Shown: positions 43,167-53,286, counted from the stretch's first letter. The stretch: 64,000 nucleotides of DNA from Deltaproteobacteria bacterium HGW-Deltaproteobacteria-2 (GCA_002840505.1 PHBC01000003.1:323789-387788), one strand, 5' to 3'. The notes: generated by a model from the letters alone, not told the origin. Made by a program: numbers and translations.

Positions 43167-44483
43167 ATGAGAATTCAAGTAAAAATTTATACTGCTTTAT
43201 TGCTTCTAGCCACCCTTGCGATTATGGCCTGCAGCCCAGGGGGGTGGGGTAATCCTGCGCTTACTTATACGGTAACATTTGACAGCCAGGGAGCAACGGT
43301 GGAGGCCGATCCGACAAGTATAACGGTAACATCGGGACAAACCGCAGGCACATTACCGACAGAACCGACCAGGACAGGTTATACTTTTGGCGGGTGGTAC
43401 ACAGAGGTAGATGGAGGAGGAACGGAATTTACAGCATCTACAACAGTAACTGCAAATATTACTGTTTATGCCAAATGGACACAAACAGTATTTGCCATTG
43501 GTGATACCGGTCCCGGCGGTGGAATTGTTTTCTACGTTACAGCAGACGGAATGAGCGGCCTGGAAGCAGCACCTGAGCTCTGGAACAGCGGTTCCGCAGA
43601 TCCCTACGCGTCGTGGAGCAATGTTACGACAACAGCAGTAGGAACGACAGGTACTGCATTGGGAACAGGATTGGCTAACAGCAATGCAATTATTGCTCAA
43701 GGAGGGCACACGGCTAGTGCGGCGCTGATATGCAGAAACTACACCGGCGGAGGATATACAGACTGGTATCTGCCTTCCAGAGACGAGCTTCTGGAAATGT
43801 ACGCGCAGAGAGCATACATCGGCGGCCTTTACACCACTGACGCCTACTGGAGTTCAACCGAGGCCAACGCAACCGACGGCATCCTTGTGCAAAACACCGA
43901 TGGCGTAGCGGCCAACATGGCCAAAAATGTCGTCGAGTGGGTTCGCCCCGTTCGGCACTTCGGAAGCACTCCTCTTGTTACGGAATATCTCAATAACGGA
44001 TTCGAAGAAGGCTCACTCGACGCGGGCGGATGGAATTACGAAAATGTCAGCGGAACCATCCCCTGGAGTATCGCAACCGTCACGTTGCATCCTTCCGGCA
44101 CGGCACCGCAAAGCGGATCATACATGGCGCGTTTCCAATCATATTCTTATTCCAGTGGAGAAATAGCACGCCTCTTCCGCACAAGCGGTTTTGCCATCCC
44201 CAGTCCGATCACCTCGGTTACACTAACCTTTTATATGTATCACGACACCGGATACTCCGGCGCTACAGACAGAGTACAAGCCCAAGTTTCCATAGATGGG
44301 GGTAGCAACTGGACAGACGTAGGATCGACTATCAACCGTTATGACGGTTCAACAGGATGGAAACAACACTCTATTGACCTGACTGCCTATGCGGGACAAA
44401 CGGTCACCCTTGGATTTTTGGGTATAAGCCAATATGGTAATGACATATACCTTGATAACATACTGGTCACAGGCAAAAATTAG
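43167..44483 (+). CDS. Multi-domain surface lipoprotein (InlB-B repeat, Lcl, C-terminal jelly roll)
   Basis: 438 residues from MRIQVKIYTALLL (GGAGGAAAC ribosome site), with lipobox IMAC. Order: one Listeria-Bacteroides (InlB-B) repeat of about 70 residues ending GYTFGGWYTEVDGGGTEFTA; an Lcl-type domain (DTGPGGGIVFYVTADG, DWYLPSRDELLEMY, AYWSSTEANATDG, WVRPVRHF); and a C-terminal MAM/CBM-like sandwich (GTAPQSGSYMARFQS, DNILVTGKN). Such proteins are surface-exposed and probably bind polysaccharide or another cell. A terminator follows. Confidence 0.8.
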   Translation: MRIQVKIYTALLLLATLAIMACSPGGWGNPALTYTVTFDSQGATVEADPTSITVTSGQTAGTLPTEPTRTGYTFGGWYTEVDGGGTEFTASTTVTANITVYAKWTQTVFAIGDTGPGGGIVFYVTADGMSGLEAAPELWNSGSADPYASWSNVTTTAVGTTGTALGTGLANSNAIIAQGGHTASAALICRNYTGGGYTDWYLPSRDELLEMYAQRAYIGGLYTTDAYWSSTEANATDGILVQNTDGVAANMAKNVVEWVRPVRHFGSTPLVTEYLNNGFEEGSLDAGGWNYENVSGTIPWSIATVTLHPSGTAPQSGSYMARFQSYSYSSGEIARLFRTSGFAIPSPITSVTLTFYMYHDTGYSGATDRVQAQVSIDGGSNWTDVGSTINRYDGSTGWKQHSIDLTAYAGQTVTLGFLGISQYGNDIYLDNILVTGKN

Positions 44484-44555
44484 CTAAGTAAAATATTAAC
44501 AGCAGCCCAAATTTTTTCGTTCGGGCGGAAAGTGTATTTTAATAAATGGGACCTA

Positions 44556-44586
44556 AGCCCGGGTAAAACTTTATCCGGGCTTTTTT
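44556..44586 (+). terminator. Rho-independent terminator
   Basis: AGCCCGGGTAAA pairs with TTTATCCGGGCT (with G-U), followed by TTTTTT. It lies 73 bases after the stop of the surface lipoprotein and would end its transcript. Confidence 0.85.
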
Positions 44587-44692
44587 AAATAAAGATTTTT
44601 TACTTAAGATGGCACCTGAACTTAAAAAAGAAATTATCTTGCGGCGATCCATAAACAAAATGAATCTAGATTTTTCTTGCCCAATCACAGTG

Positions 44693-46015
44693 TTATACAC
44701 CTGACATAATCCCCTGCGCGGCGATGATGCCGGATATCGCTGCTCCCACAATGCCGCGGCTTTTACCGGTGCCGTCACCGGCGACAAATACGCCTTTAAT
44801 ATTCGTTTCCATATAACGGTCAGTCGGAAAATGTGTGTCAAAAAACTTTATTTCCGGCGCGTAAATCAATGTTGACGGATGAAGAATTCCCGGAATTATT
44901 TTGTCCAGTGATTTGAGCGATTCCCATAGATTGTCCATAATACGTGCAGGCATGACCAAAGTGATGTCACCGGGGGTTGCGTTGCAGGTTGACTTGCAAA
45001 CTTCAAAATGACGGACCGTACTGTTGAATGTTGCCGCGGAACTTCTTCTCCCCTCCCGAAAATCGCCTATCCTTTGAACAATTGGTTTGCCGCCGCCCAG
45101 CAGAAAAAATTGTTTGGCAATACTTTGCCCGAACTCAGTGGTATCGGATAGCGGTTTGGTCAAAGCAACGGTGTTAATCAAGGCAAAATTTGTGTTTTTT
45201 GTCTTTTTGCCGGAGAGGGCATCGCCATTAATTAATTTGAATTTGCCGTAATTTTCCACCCGCACCCGCCCGCCGGGATTGGTGCAGAAGGTTCTTACTT
45301 TATCTCCATGGCGATGTGTTTTGAAAATAAATTTGGGATCGTAAACAATATCGGTAATACAATCGTAAAATTGTCTATTGAGCTCCAGGCGAATGCCCAC
45401 ATCAATCGGACCGAAATTATGGTTGATATTGAGCTCACTGGCCATATCACGAAACCAATAGGCTCCGCTGCGTCCGGGAGCGGCCAAAATGACTTGCGCA
45501 CTGTAGTTTGTTCTTTTTTTATCGCAGCGGCAAACAAGCCGGAATTTATTGTCACTGATTTTCTCGATGGCCACAGTTTCCGTGTTCAGCAGGAAATCGG
45601 TTCTTTTCAGATAGCCGCGCAAATAATCAACCAGCGCCTTGCCGTTATCCGTGCCCCAGTGCCACTGCTCGGGCGCGATAAATTGCGCGTCATGCTCAGA
45701 GGCCATGTCTTCAAGTGCCAGAAGCTTTTTATTATTATCAATAAAGGTTACTTGCCTGCAGCGCGGAAATCCGATAAACACCTGTTTAATTTCCTGCATC
45801 ATTTTTTCTGCCGTGTCGCGATCAATTTGCAGTTCATTAATATCCAGACCGACGCGGTAATCAAAATTCAGTTTACCGTCATTGAGCAGTCCTCCAGCGG
45901 GATACGAATGGCGATCAATAATGGCAATTTTATCCATCCCCAGTTTTTCCAACCATATCGCTGCGAAAATTCCTGCCGGACCCGAACCGATAATCAGAAC
46001 GTTATAGTTTCTCAT
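44693..46015 (-). CDS. FAD-dependent oxidoreductase
   Basis: 440 residues. A Rossmann start (VLIIGSGPAGIFAAIWLEKL) binds FAD; GIRLELNRQ and the closing NIKGVFVAGDGTGKSRGIVG contact FAD phosphate and ribose. It belongs to the family annotated as FAD-dependent dehydrogenases or uncharacterised NAD(FAD)-utilising enzymes, whose substrate is unknown. It is followed on the same strand after 24 bases by nothing coding; the upstream neighbour is a DUF3795 protein 25 bases away. Confidence 0.82.
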   Translation of the reverse strand: MRNYNVLIIGSGPAGIFAAIWLEKLGMDKIAIIDRHSYPAGGLLNDGKLNFDYRVGLDINELQIDRDTAEKMMQEIKQVFIGFPRCRQVTFIDNNKKLLALEDMASEHDAQFIAPEQWHWGTDNGKALVDYLRGYLKRTDFLLNTETVAIEKISDNKFRLVCRCDKKRTNYSAQVILAAPGRSGAYWFRDMASELNINHNFGPIDVGIRLELNRQFYDCITDIVYDPKFIFKTHRHGDKVRTFCTNPGGRVRVENYGKFKLINGDALSGKKTKNTNFALINTVALTKPLSDTTEFGQSIAKQFFLLGGGKPIVQRIGDFREGRRSSAATFNSTVRHFEVCKSTCNATPGDITLVMPARIMDNLWESLKSLDKIIPGILHPSTLIYAPEIKFFDTHFPTDRYMETNIKGVFVAGDGTGKSRGIVGAAISGIIAAQGIMSGV

Positions 46016-46039
46016 ATCATTACTCTGCTCTTTTCGTAT

Positions 46040-46384
46040 TTATGATTTTGCCCGCAGTTTTTCCAGCATTCTGCCCGCGTGAGGCGCAATGGAGTGAAAA
46101 TCCTTCAATTGCTCGCAGGCGTAATCCGCGCACACGGCACACGTGCTTACTTTTTTCTCCATCGCGCAGGCCCTGATGCCGCAGACACGGCAATGGCTAA
46201 AGAGCCGCCCGTTTGTTTGGAGACAGCCGTCACAATTTGCGTCTTCCGGTTTTATCTTCATTCCGTATTGTTTTGACCAGAGCTTGGCTACCTCGGCTCT
46301 GGCTTGATCATCATCGGCCTGGGTCGCCAAATAAACCGGACACTTGGAACAAATAATACCGCAGTACGCTATCATTGTTTCCAT
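46040..46384 (-). CDS. DUF3795 Cys-rich protein
   Basis: 114 residues: MIAYCGIICSKCPVYLATQA, then CDGCLQTNG, HCRVCGIRACAMEKKVSTCA and CADYACE. This is the same Cys pattern as the longer protein at 12893, without the zinc ribbon. It probably binds metal or an iron-sulfur cluster. It sits just upstream of the FAD oxidoreductase on the same strand, hinting at a shared redox task (inference). An AAAAGGAGAGAGCA ribosome site is present. Confidence 0.82.
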   Translation of the reverse strand: METMIAYCGIICSKCPVYLATQADDDQARAEVAKLWSKQYGMKIKPEDANCDGCLQTNGRLFSHCRVCGIRACAMEKKVSTCAVCADYACEQLKDFHSIAPHAGRMLEKLRAKS

Positions 46385-46466
46385 TGCTCTCTCCTTTTAA
46401 TATTTTGCCGCCAAATGTATTTAATGTAACAATTTCATTTTCAGTTACACTAAAAAATTGATTTTG

Positions 46467-47171
46467 TCAGTTTCTTGTTAATCCTTCTTCTGCGAAACTA
46501 AAAAATGTATTATCGCCGATAATAATGTGATCGAGAACTTTAATGTCCATGAGTTTCCCTGCGGCGGTTAATTCCTGAGTGAACTTTTTATCTTCCGGGC
46601 TGGGCGCAATATTGGCGCTGGGGTGATTGTGGACGCAGATAATTGCCGCAGCGAATTTTTGCAGAGCGGTGTGGATGATTTCCCGCACAATCGGCATGGC
46701 ATGGTTGACTGTGCCCACGGCGGCGTCGCTGATTTCGATGATTCGATTGTTACTGTTGAGATAGACAACTTTAAATATTTCTGTCTTGAGGTCGCGCATT
46801 TGCGGCATGATCATGTCAACGACATCTTGAGCGGAAGCAATCTTTTGCTTTGAACCATTGACTTCAACATCGCGAAAACGACGCCCGATTTCCAGAGCAG
46901 CCTGAATTTGCGCGATTTTGGCGGGCCCCAGTCCTTTGAATTCTTTCCACTCGCGTATATCGGTATGACTCATGTTGCGGAAGGTGCTGAATTTTTCAAT
47001 AATTCGGCGCGCCAGATCAATGGCGCTTTTTCCTTTTACTCCAGTACGCAAAAGGATTGCCAGAAGTTCGGAATTGCTCAGTGTTCCCGCGCCTTTTTTA
47101 AGTAATTTTTCCCTGGGCCGGTCATCCTGCGGCCATGATCCAATACCGGTTTTTTTGTTTGACTCAGCCAT
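46467..47171 (-). CDS. radC: RadC family protein
   Basis: 234 residues. The N-terminal helix-hairpin-helix-like region (RPREKLLKKGAGTLSNSELL) is followed by the JAB/MPN+ zinc site, HNHPSANIAPSPEDKKFT, that names the family. RadC was once linked to DNA repair, but its real role is uncertain. Complete and of ordinary length. Confidence 0.92.
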   Translation of the reverse strand: MAESNKKTGIGSWPQDDRPREKLLKKGAGTLSNSELLAILLRTGVKGKSAIDLARRIIEKFSTFRNMSHTDIREWKEFKGLGPAKIAQIQAALEIGRRFRDVEVNGSKQKIASAQDVVDMIMPQMRDLKTEIFKVVYLNSNNRIIEISDAAVGTVNHAMPIVREIIHTALQKFAAAIICVHNHPSANIAPSPEDKKFTQELTAAGKLMDIKVLDHIIIGDNTFFSFAEEGLTRN

Positions 47172-47339
47172 ATTATTTCTTTATTTCTTTTTTAACTTCC
47201 ATCCTGTATTTTTAAGTTATATTTGTAATATACAAAGGGAAAATCCATTAAGTCAAGGCATATAATTGATTGGATTGAGGTCTTGCATTTTTATCTCAAT
47301 CTTGCTATCAAAATAAGTTATAAGAATCGGGCTTAAATT

Positions 47340-48566
47340 ATGAATAATTATTTTCTCATCTTCATTTTGGGTCTGGCAATCATAGCAACTGTCAGTCTTG
47401 TGTACTCGATATGGCGCGGCCGCAAGTACGAGCAAAGACTAATCAGTATTATACACGGCTCTCCTATTCCCACTTTCGTGTTATCCAAGGATCATAAAAT
47501 AATTTATTGGAACAGGGCATTGCAGGCGCTGAGCAATATCAAACCCAGCGACGTTCTCGGTACAGATCATCAATGGAGAGCTTTTTACAGAAGTTCGCGA
47601 CCTTGTCTGGCCGATTTGATTCTGGACGATGAAATATATCAAAGTGGCAGATTGTACTCGGGAGAAGTAACCAAATCGAAACTATTGGACGATGCTTATG
47701 AAGTATCGCAATTTTTCCCCGATATGGGCGAAAGGGGAAAATGGTTTCGGATCACCGCGGCGGGACTGAGAGATTCCAATAATAATTTGTTCGGCGCCAT
47801 GGAAACACTGGAAGATATTACTGAACAAAAAGGGGCGCAGGATGAGCTTCTTCAACGAACAAAACTGGAATCATTGGGCACATTCGCGGGCGGTGTGGCG
47901 AAAGATTTTGACAGCCTTCTCTCCGCGATTTTGCGTAATGTTTTTCTGGCCAAAATATCCGCTACTGATGAAGATAAAATCATAGAAGACGGGCTGGCAG
48001 TGGCGGAACGGGCTGGCCTGCAAGCTAAACAACTGGCTCACCAGCTTAGCATGTTCGCTCAGGGCGGTTATCAGGTTCACAAAATGGAGCAGATGGAACC
48101 TCTTTTGAGAGAGGCCGCCCAAAATGTTTTTAAGGATTCCAATATCAAATGTAATATCTCCTTAGTCGAAGAGCTCTGGCCCTGCGAAATCGATGCTAAA
48201 CAGATCAGGCAGGTATTCGAAAATGTTTTGATCAATGCCAAAGAGGCCATGCCCGATGGCGGCACTGTGGATTTTATCGCCGAAAATACAACAATCGGAA
48301 CAAATATCAAGTCTTTGAAAAAGGGAAATTACGTCAGAATCATAATTAAGGACTATGGAGAGGGAATTCCCCCGGAAAATCTTTCCCGTATATTTGATCC
48401 CTATTTTACAACAAAAAAGAAGGGCCGGGGCGGTATCGGTCTGGGACTGGCCATCAGCGATTCCATCATTAAATACCACAATGGATTGATTTCAATCGAA
48501 TCCGCTGTTGGTCTAGGAACGACCTTTTCTATCTATCTGCCAGCAACATTCAAAAACGAAGCATAA
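47340..48566 (+). CDS. PAS sensor histidine kinase with Lys at the phosphoacceptor site
   Basis: 408 residues. One N-terminal transmembrane helix (about 5-24), a PAS domain (residues 32-165; IPTFVLSKDHKIIYWNRALQ, MFGAMETLEDIT-like end) and a complete HATPase: N box FENVLINAKEAMPDGG, G1 KDYGEGIPP, FDPYFTTKKKGRGGIGLGLA. The helix that normally reads GGIAHDFNN here reads GGVAKDFDS, so the phosphorylated His is Lys188. It can probably bind ATP but not form phosphohistidine in the usual place. No response regulator is adjacent. Confidence 0.85.
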   Translation: MNNYFLIFILGLAIIATVSLVYSIWRGRKYEQRLISIIHGSPIPTFVLSKDHKIIYWNRALQALSNIKPSDVLGTDHQWRAFYRSSRPCLADLILDDEIYQSGRLYSGEVTKSKLLDDAYEVSQFFPDMGERGKWFRITAAGLRDSNNNLFGAMETLEDITEQKGAQDELLQRTKLESLGTFAGGVAKDFDSLLSAILRNVFLAKISATDEDKIIEDGLAVAERAGLQAKQLAHQLSMFAQGGYQVHKMEQMEPLLREAAQNVFKDSNIKCNISLVEELWPCEIDAKQIRQVFENVLINAKEAMPDGGTVDFIAENTTIGTNIKSLKKGNYVRIIIKDYGEGIPPENLSRIFDPYFTTKKKGRGGIGLGLAISDSIIKYHNGLISIESAVGLGTTFSIYLPATFKNEA

Positions 48567-48696
48567 TCCAATTTGAATAACGACATTGACACCCCTTTGC
48601 TTTTTGAACAAAATAATGTCAAAATAGCTTAAAGAGGTGTCCATTGTTTTCGGATGCAGGTCATAGTAATGAACCGCAATATAGAGGGGAGAAATT

Positions 48697-50523
48697 ATGA
48701 TCACATACACGGAAAAGCAAATTGAAGAGCTGGATAAATTTTATAAACATCCGCGAAATCTTGTCGATTTATTTGAAGACACGGCAGCCAAATATGGTGA
48801 TCGGAATGCCATTGGAACAAAAAATCTTCAAACAAAACAATACGAGTGGATAACCTACAAACATCTTGCCGAAAGAATAAATAACGCCAGGGGCGGCCTT
48901 CACCAGTTGGGATTAAAGAAAGGTGACGCGGTAGGCGTTATCATCGGAAACTCCGTCGAATGGTATGTGTTGGAAAACGCTTCACACGGGCTCGGCGCAA
49001 TGTTTGTGCCGATGTACGAAAAGGAATTAACGAAGATATGGCAATACATTATCAAGGACAGCGGACTGAAATATCTTTTTGTTAAAGATGAAAAACTTTT
49101 TGAAAAGATAAAACATTTTAAAGATGAAATCGAAAATTTAAAAGAAATCTTTATCATCTACGGCGAAGGCACAAACAGCCTCCAGGCGCTGGAAGAAGCC
49201 GGTAAGAAGAATCCGGTCCAATCATATAAGCCTCATTGGTCGGAGCCGGCGGATTTGATTTATACGTCAGGAACTACCGGAGACCCCAAAGGCGTACTTC
49301 TCTCCCACGGCAATCTTTCGGCATGCTCTCAAGCCGGTTATCACATCTATCCTGTTCTTAATGAAAACTCCACCTCTCTGGCCATCCTTCCCTGGGCGCA
49401 CAGCTACGGGCTGAGCGCGGAGCTGCACAATTTCATGCAGTTCGGCGGAGCTATCGCGCTGATGGAATCGGTCGACACGCTGGCGGAAGATTTCCTCAAG
49501 GTCAGGCCTACATACCTTATAGCGGTCCCGAAAGTCTTCAATAGAATCTACGACGGTATTCAGGCGAAAATGCACGCAGAGGGCGGGCTCAAGAAAATAC
49601 TTTTCGATATGACGTGCCGGGAAGCGGTAAAATGCCGGGCCAAGGCGAATAAATCGGTAAAATTTAAAATACTCGATAAAATCGTATTTTCAAAAATCAG
49701 GGAAAGATTCGGAGGACGGCTGACAGGCGTTCTTACAGCCAGCGCGGTAATGAATCCTGATATTGCCATGTTCTTTGCCGATCTCGGCATACCCACTTAC
49801 GACGCATACGGGTTAACCGAAACTTCACCCGCAATTACAATGAATTCGCCGCTTTTGGGGAACAGGTATGGATCAGTCGGCAAATGTGTGGAAAATATGC
49901 ACGTAAAAATTGACAAGTCCATAGTTGATGATGAAAGCGGTGATGGAGAAATCATCGCTTACGGCGCTCATGTGATGATGGGATATCACAATAAGCCGGG
50001 TGAGACCGCTCAAGTCATGATGAAGGATAACTGGCAAGGCTTTCCAGGAATTCGCACCGGCGATCAGGGCCGCCTGACCGACGACGGTTTTCTCTATATT
50101 ACGGGAAGATTTAAAGATGAATATAAACTTTCCAACGGTAAATACATTCACCCTGAATCTATTGAAACCGACATCAAGCTGTTACATAACATTGCCAATG
50201 CTTTTGTATGGGGCGATGGCAAAGCATACAATATTGCTGTAATTGTTCCAGACTTCGCGACAATGAAAAAAGATGACCGGATCGCTAAATGGGCGCAGAG
50301 TTCCCCGCAGGAAGTAGTAAAGGATAAGAATATTCAAGATTTTTTATCGGAAGAAATTAAACGACATCTTAAAAAATCATACGGCGGATATGAAATACCT
50401 CAGAAATTCATATTTGCCAGTGAAGATTTCACTCTGGAAAACGGATTAGTTACCCAGACCATGAAACTCAAGCGCAAAGAGGCTCTGAAGGTCTATTCAA
50501 CGGAAATAGAAAAACTGTATTAA
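48697..50523 (+). CDS. Long-chain acyl-CoA synthetase (AMP-forming)
   Basis: 608 residues. It has the AMP-binding loop YTSGTTGDPKG (about residue 188), the motif YGLTETSP (about 371) and GIRTGDQGRLTDDGFLYITG with the lysine region near the end. The N-terminal NLVDLFEDTAAKYGDRNAI matches the FAA1-like (long-chain) branch. It activates fatty acids to acyl-CoA with ATP. It converges with an acyl-CoA dehydrogenase gene, fitting fatty-acid beta-oxidation. GAGGGGAGAAATT is the ribosome site. Confidence 0.9.
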   Translation: MITYTEKQIEELDKFYKHPRNLVDLFEDTAAKYGDRNAIGTKNLQTKQYEWITYKHLAERINNARGGLHQLGLKKGDAVGVIIGNSVEWYVLENASHGLGAMFVPMYEKELTKIWQYIIKDSGLKYLFVKDEKLFEKIKHFKDEIENLKEIFIIYGEGTNSLQALEEAGKKNPVQSYKPHWSEPADLIYTSGTTGDPKGVLLSHGNLSACSQAGYHIYPVLNENSTSLAILPWAHSYGLSAELHNFMQFGGAIALMESVDTLAEDFLKVRPTYLIAVPKVFNRIYDGIQAKMHAEGGLKKILFDMTCREAVKCRAKANKSVKFKILDKIVFSKIRERFGGRLTGVLTASAVMNPDIAMFFADLGIPTYDAYGLTETSPAITMNSPLLGNRYGSVGKCVENMHVKIDKSIVDDESGDGEIIAYGAHVMMGYHNKPGETAQVMMKDNWQGFPGIRTGDQGRLTDDGFLYITGRFKDEYKLSNGKYIHPESIETDIKLLHNIANAFVWGDGKAYNIAVIVPDFATMKKDDRIAKWAQSSPQEVVKDKNIQDFLSEEIKRHLKKSYGGYEIPQKFIFASEDFTLENGLVTQTMKLKRKEALKVYSTEIEKLY

Positions 50524-50537
50524 GAATTATGAAAACG

Positions 50538-50571
50538 AGCCCATATCCTCCGTCAACGGAAGATATGGGCT
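50538..50571. terminator. Bidirectional terminator candidate
   Basis: AGCCCATATC and GATATGGGCT pair, with CTTCCG/CGGAAG-like inner pairs, between two convergent genes. On the minus strand CGTTTTC follows. It probably ends both transcripts. Confidence 0.7.
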
Positions 50572-50617
50572 TAGCGTGGCTTTCCCCTTGTTAGGGCTTT
50601 TGTAAAATTACTTTTTA

Positions 50618-52333
50618 TTACTCGTTCATGGCGTATTCGCCATTCAAAACGGAAACATACTTTTCCCATACCTTGTTGTACTGCTCAGAATTCGCGACTG
50701 CCTTGATAAGCATGATCTTTGTGCAGTATTCCCGCTGTTCATCTTTGGAGCTGTGGTTGCCATAGATCTGCAGCGCAAAGTGAGCAAAGTCACGCACCAT
50801 GAAGTCGAAGATCTGGTTTAATATATCCGCATCAAATCCGTCGATCTTAGCCTGCTCAAGAATGAGCTGACCATAGACAACAATGGAAAACATCTCGCCC
50901 ACAGGCAGTGACCATGAGGGGTCCATATCCTGAGCCTTGTCCGGGCCGGCTTTTTCCAGCATCTCTTTGAATATTTCTATCTGCTTGATGAACGTCGCTA
51001 CATTCGGCAGACTCTTATTGTCCTCAAACACTGGTTTGTAGTCATGAAACTGGACTTTGCCTAAGCCCTTGGTGGGACCCTGATTAAACAGGAATAAATC
51101 ATCTGCAGTAGAAAAGTCGGGTGCCGTAGTTGTATACTCCATCGGGCTAAAGAAATAGTTCTTCATGAACTTGCGAATGAGCTGTACGTTTACATGCACC
51201 GTACCCTCGAGTTTGGAAGGTCCGCGTACATCGGCGGCGGCCATGTGGAATATTGTGTCCTTCTCGAAACCTTTGGCGGCAATCACATCCCAAAGTAAGT
51301 TGATGACTTCTTCAGACTGCAAAGTAACTTTCATTTTACTCGTGGGGTTGTAGAGAAGATAACGCCGGTCCTGATCTGACGCGCCCCGGAAATAATCGGT
51401 GGACCGACGCTGATAGAGCTTCATCCCGATTAAGCGCAGCCAGGCATCCATGAAGTTCTTTTTCACATGCGGCATGTCGGTTACCTTTACGCCATAGAGT
51501 ATGCGGTTGGACGCATGCGTAATGGCTTCATAGAAGCAGTGCTCAGCAATACCAATGGAGGCCGGACCGATGTTGAATTTGCCGATGTTTACAGTATTCA
51601 GAGCCGAATCCCAGGCATGGGAGCCCCGGGAGAGTATATCGTCCGCGGTGATAGGGTAATCGTGAAGGGCAAAGTTGGATACGTACTCCTGATGAGAGAT
51701 AACGTTTTTCTTCAATTCATACGCCTTGTTGCGGTAATTGGTAACAAAGAAGGTGTAGTCATCTGTGCCGTCTTTGATCTTGCCCAGGGTGGAGACCATC
51801 TCGGCCTCGTTGCCATTGCCGATATAGTACTTCTCGCCATTAGCGACGTATGTACCGTCACTTTTCGGTGTCAGTGCTGTCTCTACAGAGTAGATGTCGG
51901 CCCCGTGGGTTCTCTCGGACAGACCAAAAGCAAAAATCGCTCCTTCTTTAAGGAGTCTGGCAGCTTTCTTTTTTGCCGTTTCATTAGGACTCATCCAGAT
52001 AGGGCCTAAGCCCAGAATCGTTACCTGAAAACAATACCAGTAGCCCAAACCATAGAAAGCCAGTAATTCGCTGTACTCGCTGTTGCGCGCCGTGTCCCAG
52101 CGAGCATCGGGATCGCCCCCGGCATATTGTTTGGGGGTAAGCAGTTTAGCAAATATCCGCTCCTTGCCGATGAAATCGACAAACTCCTTATACCAGACCT
52201 TCTTGTTATAGTCGTCGAGAAGCCTCGTTTTACCCATCTTCTCAAAAAAGGCAATGGTCTTGTCCATGATAGCCTTTGACCCTTCGTCGGCCATGAGACT
52301 CTTGTATTTTTTCGGCTGTAGTAGAAAATTCAT
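50618..52333 (-). CDS. Acyl-CoA dehydrogenase (large form)
   Basis: 571 residues. The middle has FGLSERTHGADIYSVETALT and GEKYYIGNGNEAEMVST, the FAD-contact region of acyl-CoA dehydrogenases, then INIGPASIGIAEHCFYEAIT-like core helices and a C-terminal four-helix domain. At 571 residues it is longer than the 380-residue form and resembles the long acyl-CoA dehydrogenases used by fatty-acid-degrading anaerobes. It probably oxidises acyl-CoA with an electron-transfer flavoprotein. It converges on the acyl-CoA synthetase gene. Confidence 0.88.
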   Translation of the reverse strand: MNFLLQPKKYKSLMADEGSKAIMDKTIAFFEKMGKTRLLDDYNKKVWYKEFVDFIGKERIFAKLLTPKQYAGGDPDARWDTARNSEYSELLAFYGLGYWYCFQVTILGLGPIWMSPNETAKKKAARLLKEGAIFAFGLSERTHGADIYSVETALTPKSDGTYVANGEKYYIGNGNEAEMVSTLGKIKDGTDDYTFFVTNYRNKAYELKKNVISHQEYVSNFALHDYPITADDILSRGSHAWDSALNTVNIGKFNIGPASIGIAEHCFYEAITHASNRILYGVKVTDMPHVKKNFMDAWLRLIGMKLYQRRSTDYFRGASDQDRRYLLYNPTSKMKVTLQSEEVINLLWDVIAAKGFEKDTIFHMAAADVRGPSKLEGTVHVNVQLIRKFMKNYFFSPMEYTTTAPDFSTADDLFLFNQGPTKGLGKVQFHDYKPVFEDNKSLPNVATFIKQIEIFKEMLEKAGPDKAQDMDPSWSLPVGEMFSIVVYGQLILEQAKIDGFDADILNQIFDFMVRDFAHFALQIYGNHSSKDEQREYCTKIMLIKAVANSEQYNKVWEKYVSVLNGEYAMNE

Positions 52334-52587
52334 ATCTTACCCCTTTCTCCAATGATTTTTATTTTGTCGCACTCAGGCGATTTTTCTATTTTAACGCGAT
52401 TCTGTCTTTTCTGATAGAAGTATGAAGGTGAAAATGAAAATGTTACTATGTCAGAATGAAACGGATTTCAGAACTATTTGATGATATTACCGGATATTAA
52501 ACGTCAAGGCAACACAAATAATTTTTAACTAGACATGGAATTAAATTAAATTTATACTGCGTCACATTTTTTTGAAGGAGGCAAACG

Positions 52588-53286
52588 GTGAAAAAACTAA
52601 CGGCAACTCTTTTGTTTGTTGCATTCCTGTTTCCACTTTGTGTGTTTGCGGCAGACACACTTGTAGCAGATAAATTTAAGAAAAGTTTCCCTAAAAATAA
52701 TTTTGAAAGCATAACACCCACAACTATTAAAGGATTGTATGAAGTCTATAACGGCAGCCAGATATACTACTATATGCCGAAAGACGATGTAATTTTTTAT
52801 GGAAATTTGATTACAAAAGACGGGAAAAATCTGACCAGGGATAGCAATGCAAAAAAAATTGCGCAAAAAATGGCTAAAATGCCTTTGGACAGCGCTCTGA
52901 AAATTGGCAAGGGGAAAACGACTGTCGTAGAATTCATGGATCCCAACTGCTACCACTGCCGCCTGGCTTACAAATTCTTTTCTCAACGACAGGACGTAAC
53001 CTTATATGTTTTCTTTTTCCCGCTGTCTAAGGAATCGGCAGACAAAATTAAACACATTCTATGTTCAAAGGATGTATTAAAGACTTACGACGATGTCATG
53101 AATGGTAAGTATGACAACAATGCCCAACTTACTTTATGTACAGATAAAAAAGTTGATGAAACTGTTAAAACTCACATGCGGCTTGTTTCACAAATGGGAC
53201 TCAGAGGAACACCTTTGTTTTATATCAAAGGCCAGGTAGTTGATGGATTTGAACTTCCCGCGATTGAAAAACTCCTGAAAGAATAA
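52588..53286 (+). CDS. DsbC-like periplasmic thiol-disulfide protein
   Basis: 232 residues from a GTG start behind AAGGAGG. The signal peptide (MKKLTATLLFVAFLFPLCVF, cleavage AA-D) is followed by an N-terminal DsbC dimerisation-like region and then a thioredoxin fold with CYHC at 121-124. The cis-Pro loop is GTPLFY, and a further Cys pair is in ILCSKDV and LTLCTDKK. This is the DsbC/DsbG layout, so a disulfide isomerase or oxidase of the periplasm. A hairpin terminator follows. Confidence 0.85.
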   Translation: MKKLTATLLFVAFLFPLCVFAADTLVADKFKKSFPKNNFESITPTTIKGLYEVYNGSQIYYYMPKDDVIFYGNLITKDGKNLTRDSNAKKIAQKMAKMPLDSALKIGKGKTTVVEFMDPNCYHCRLAYKFFSQRQDVTLYVFFFPLSKESADKIKHILCSKDVLKTYDDVMNGKYDNNAQLTLCTDKKVDETVKTHMRLVSQMGLRGTPLFYIKGQVVDGFELPAIEKLLKE

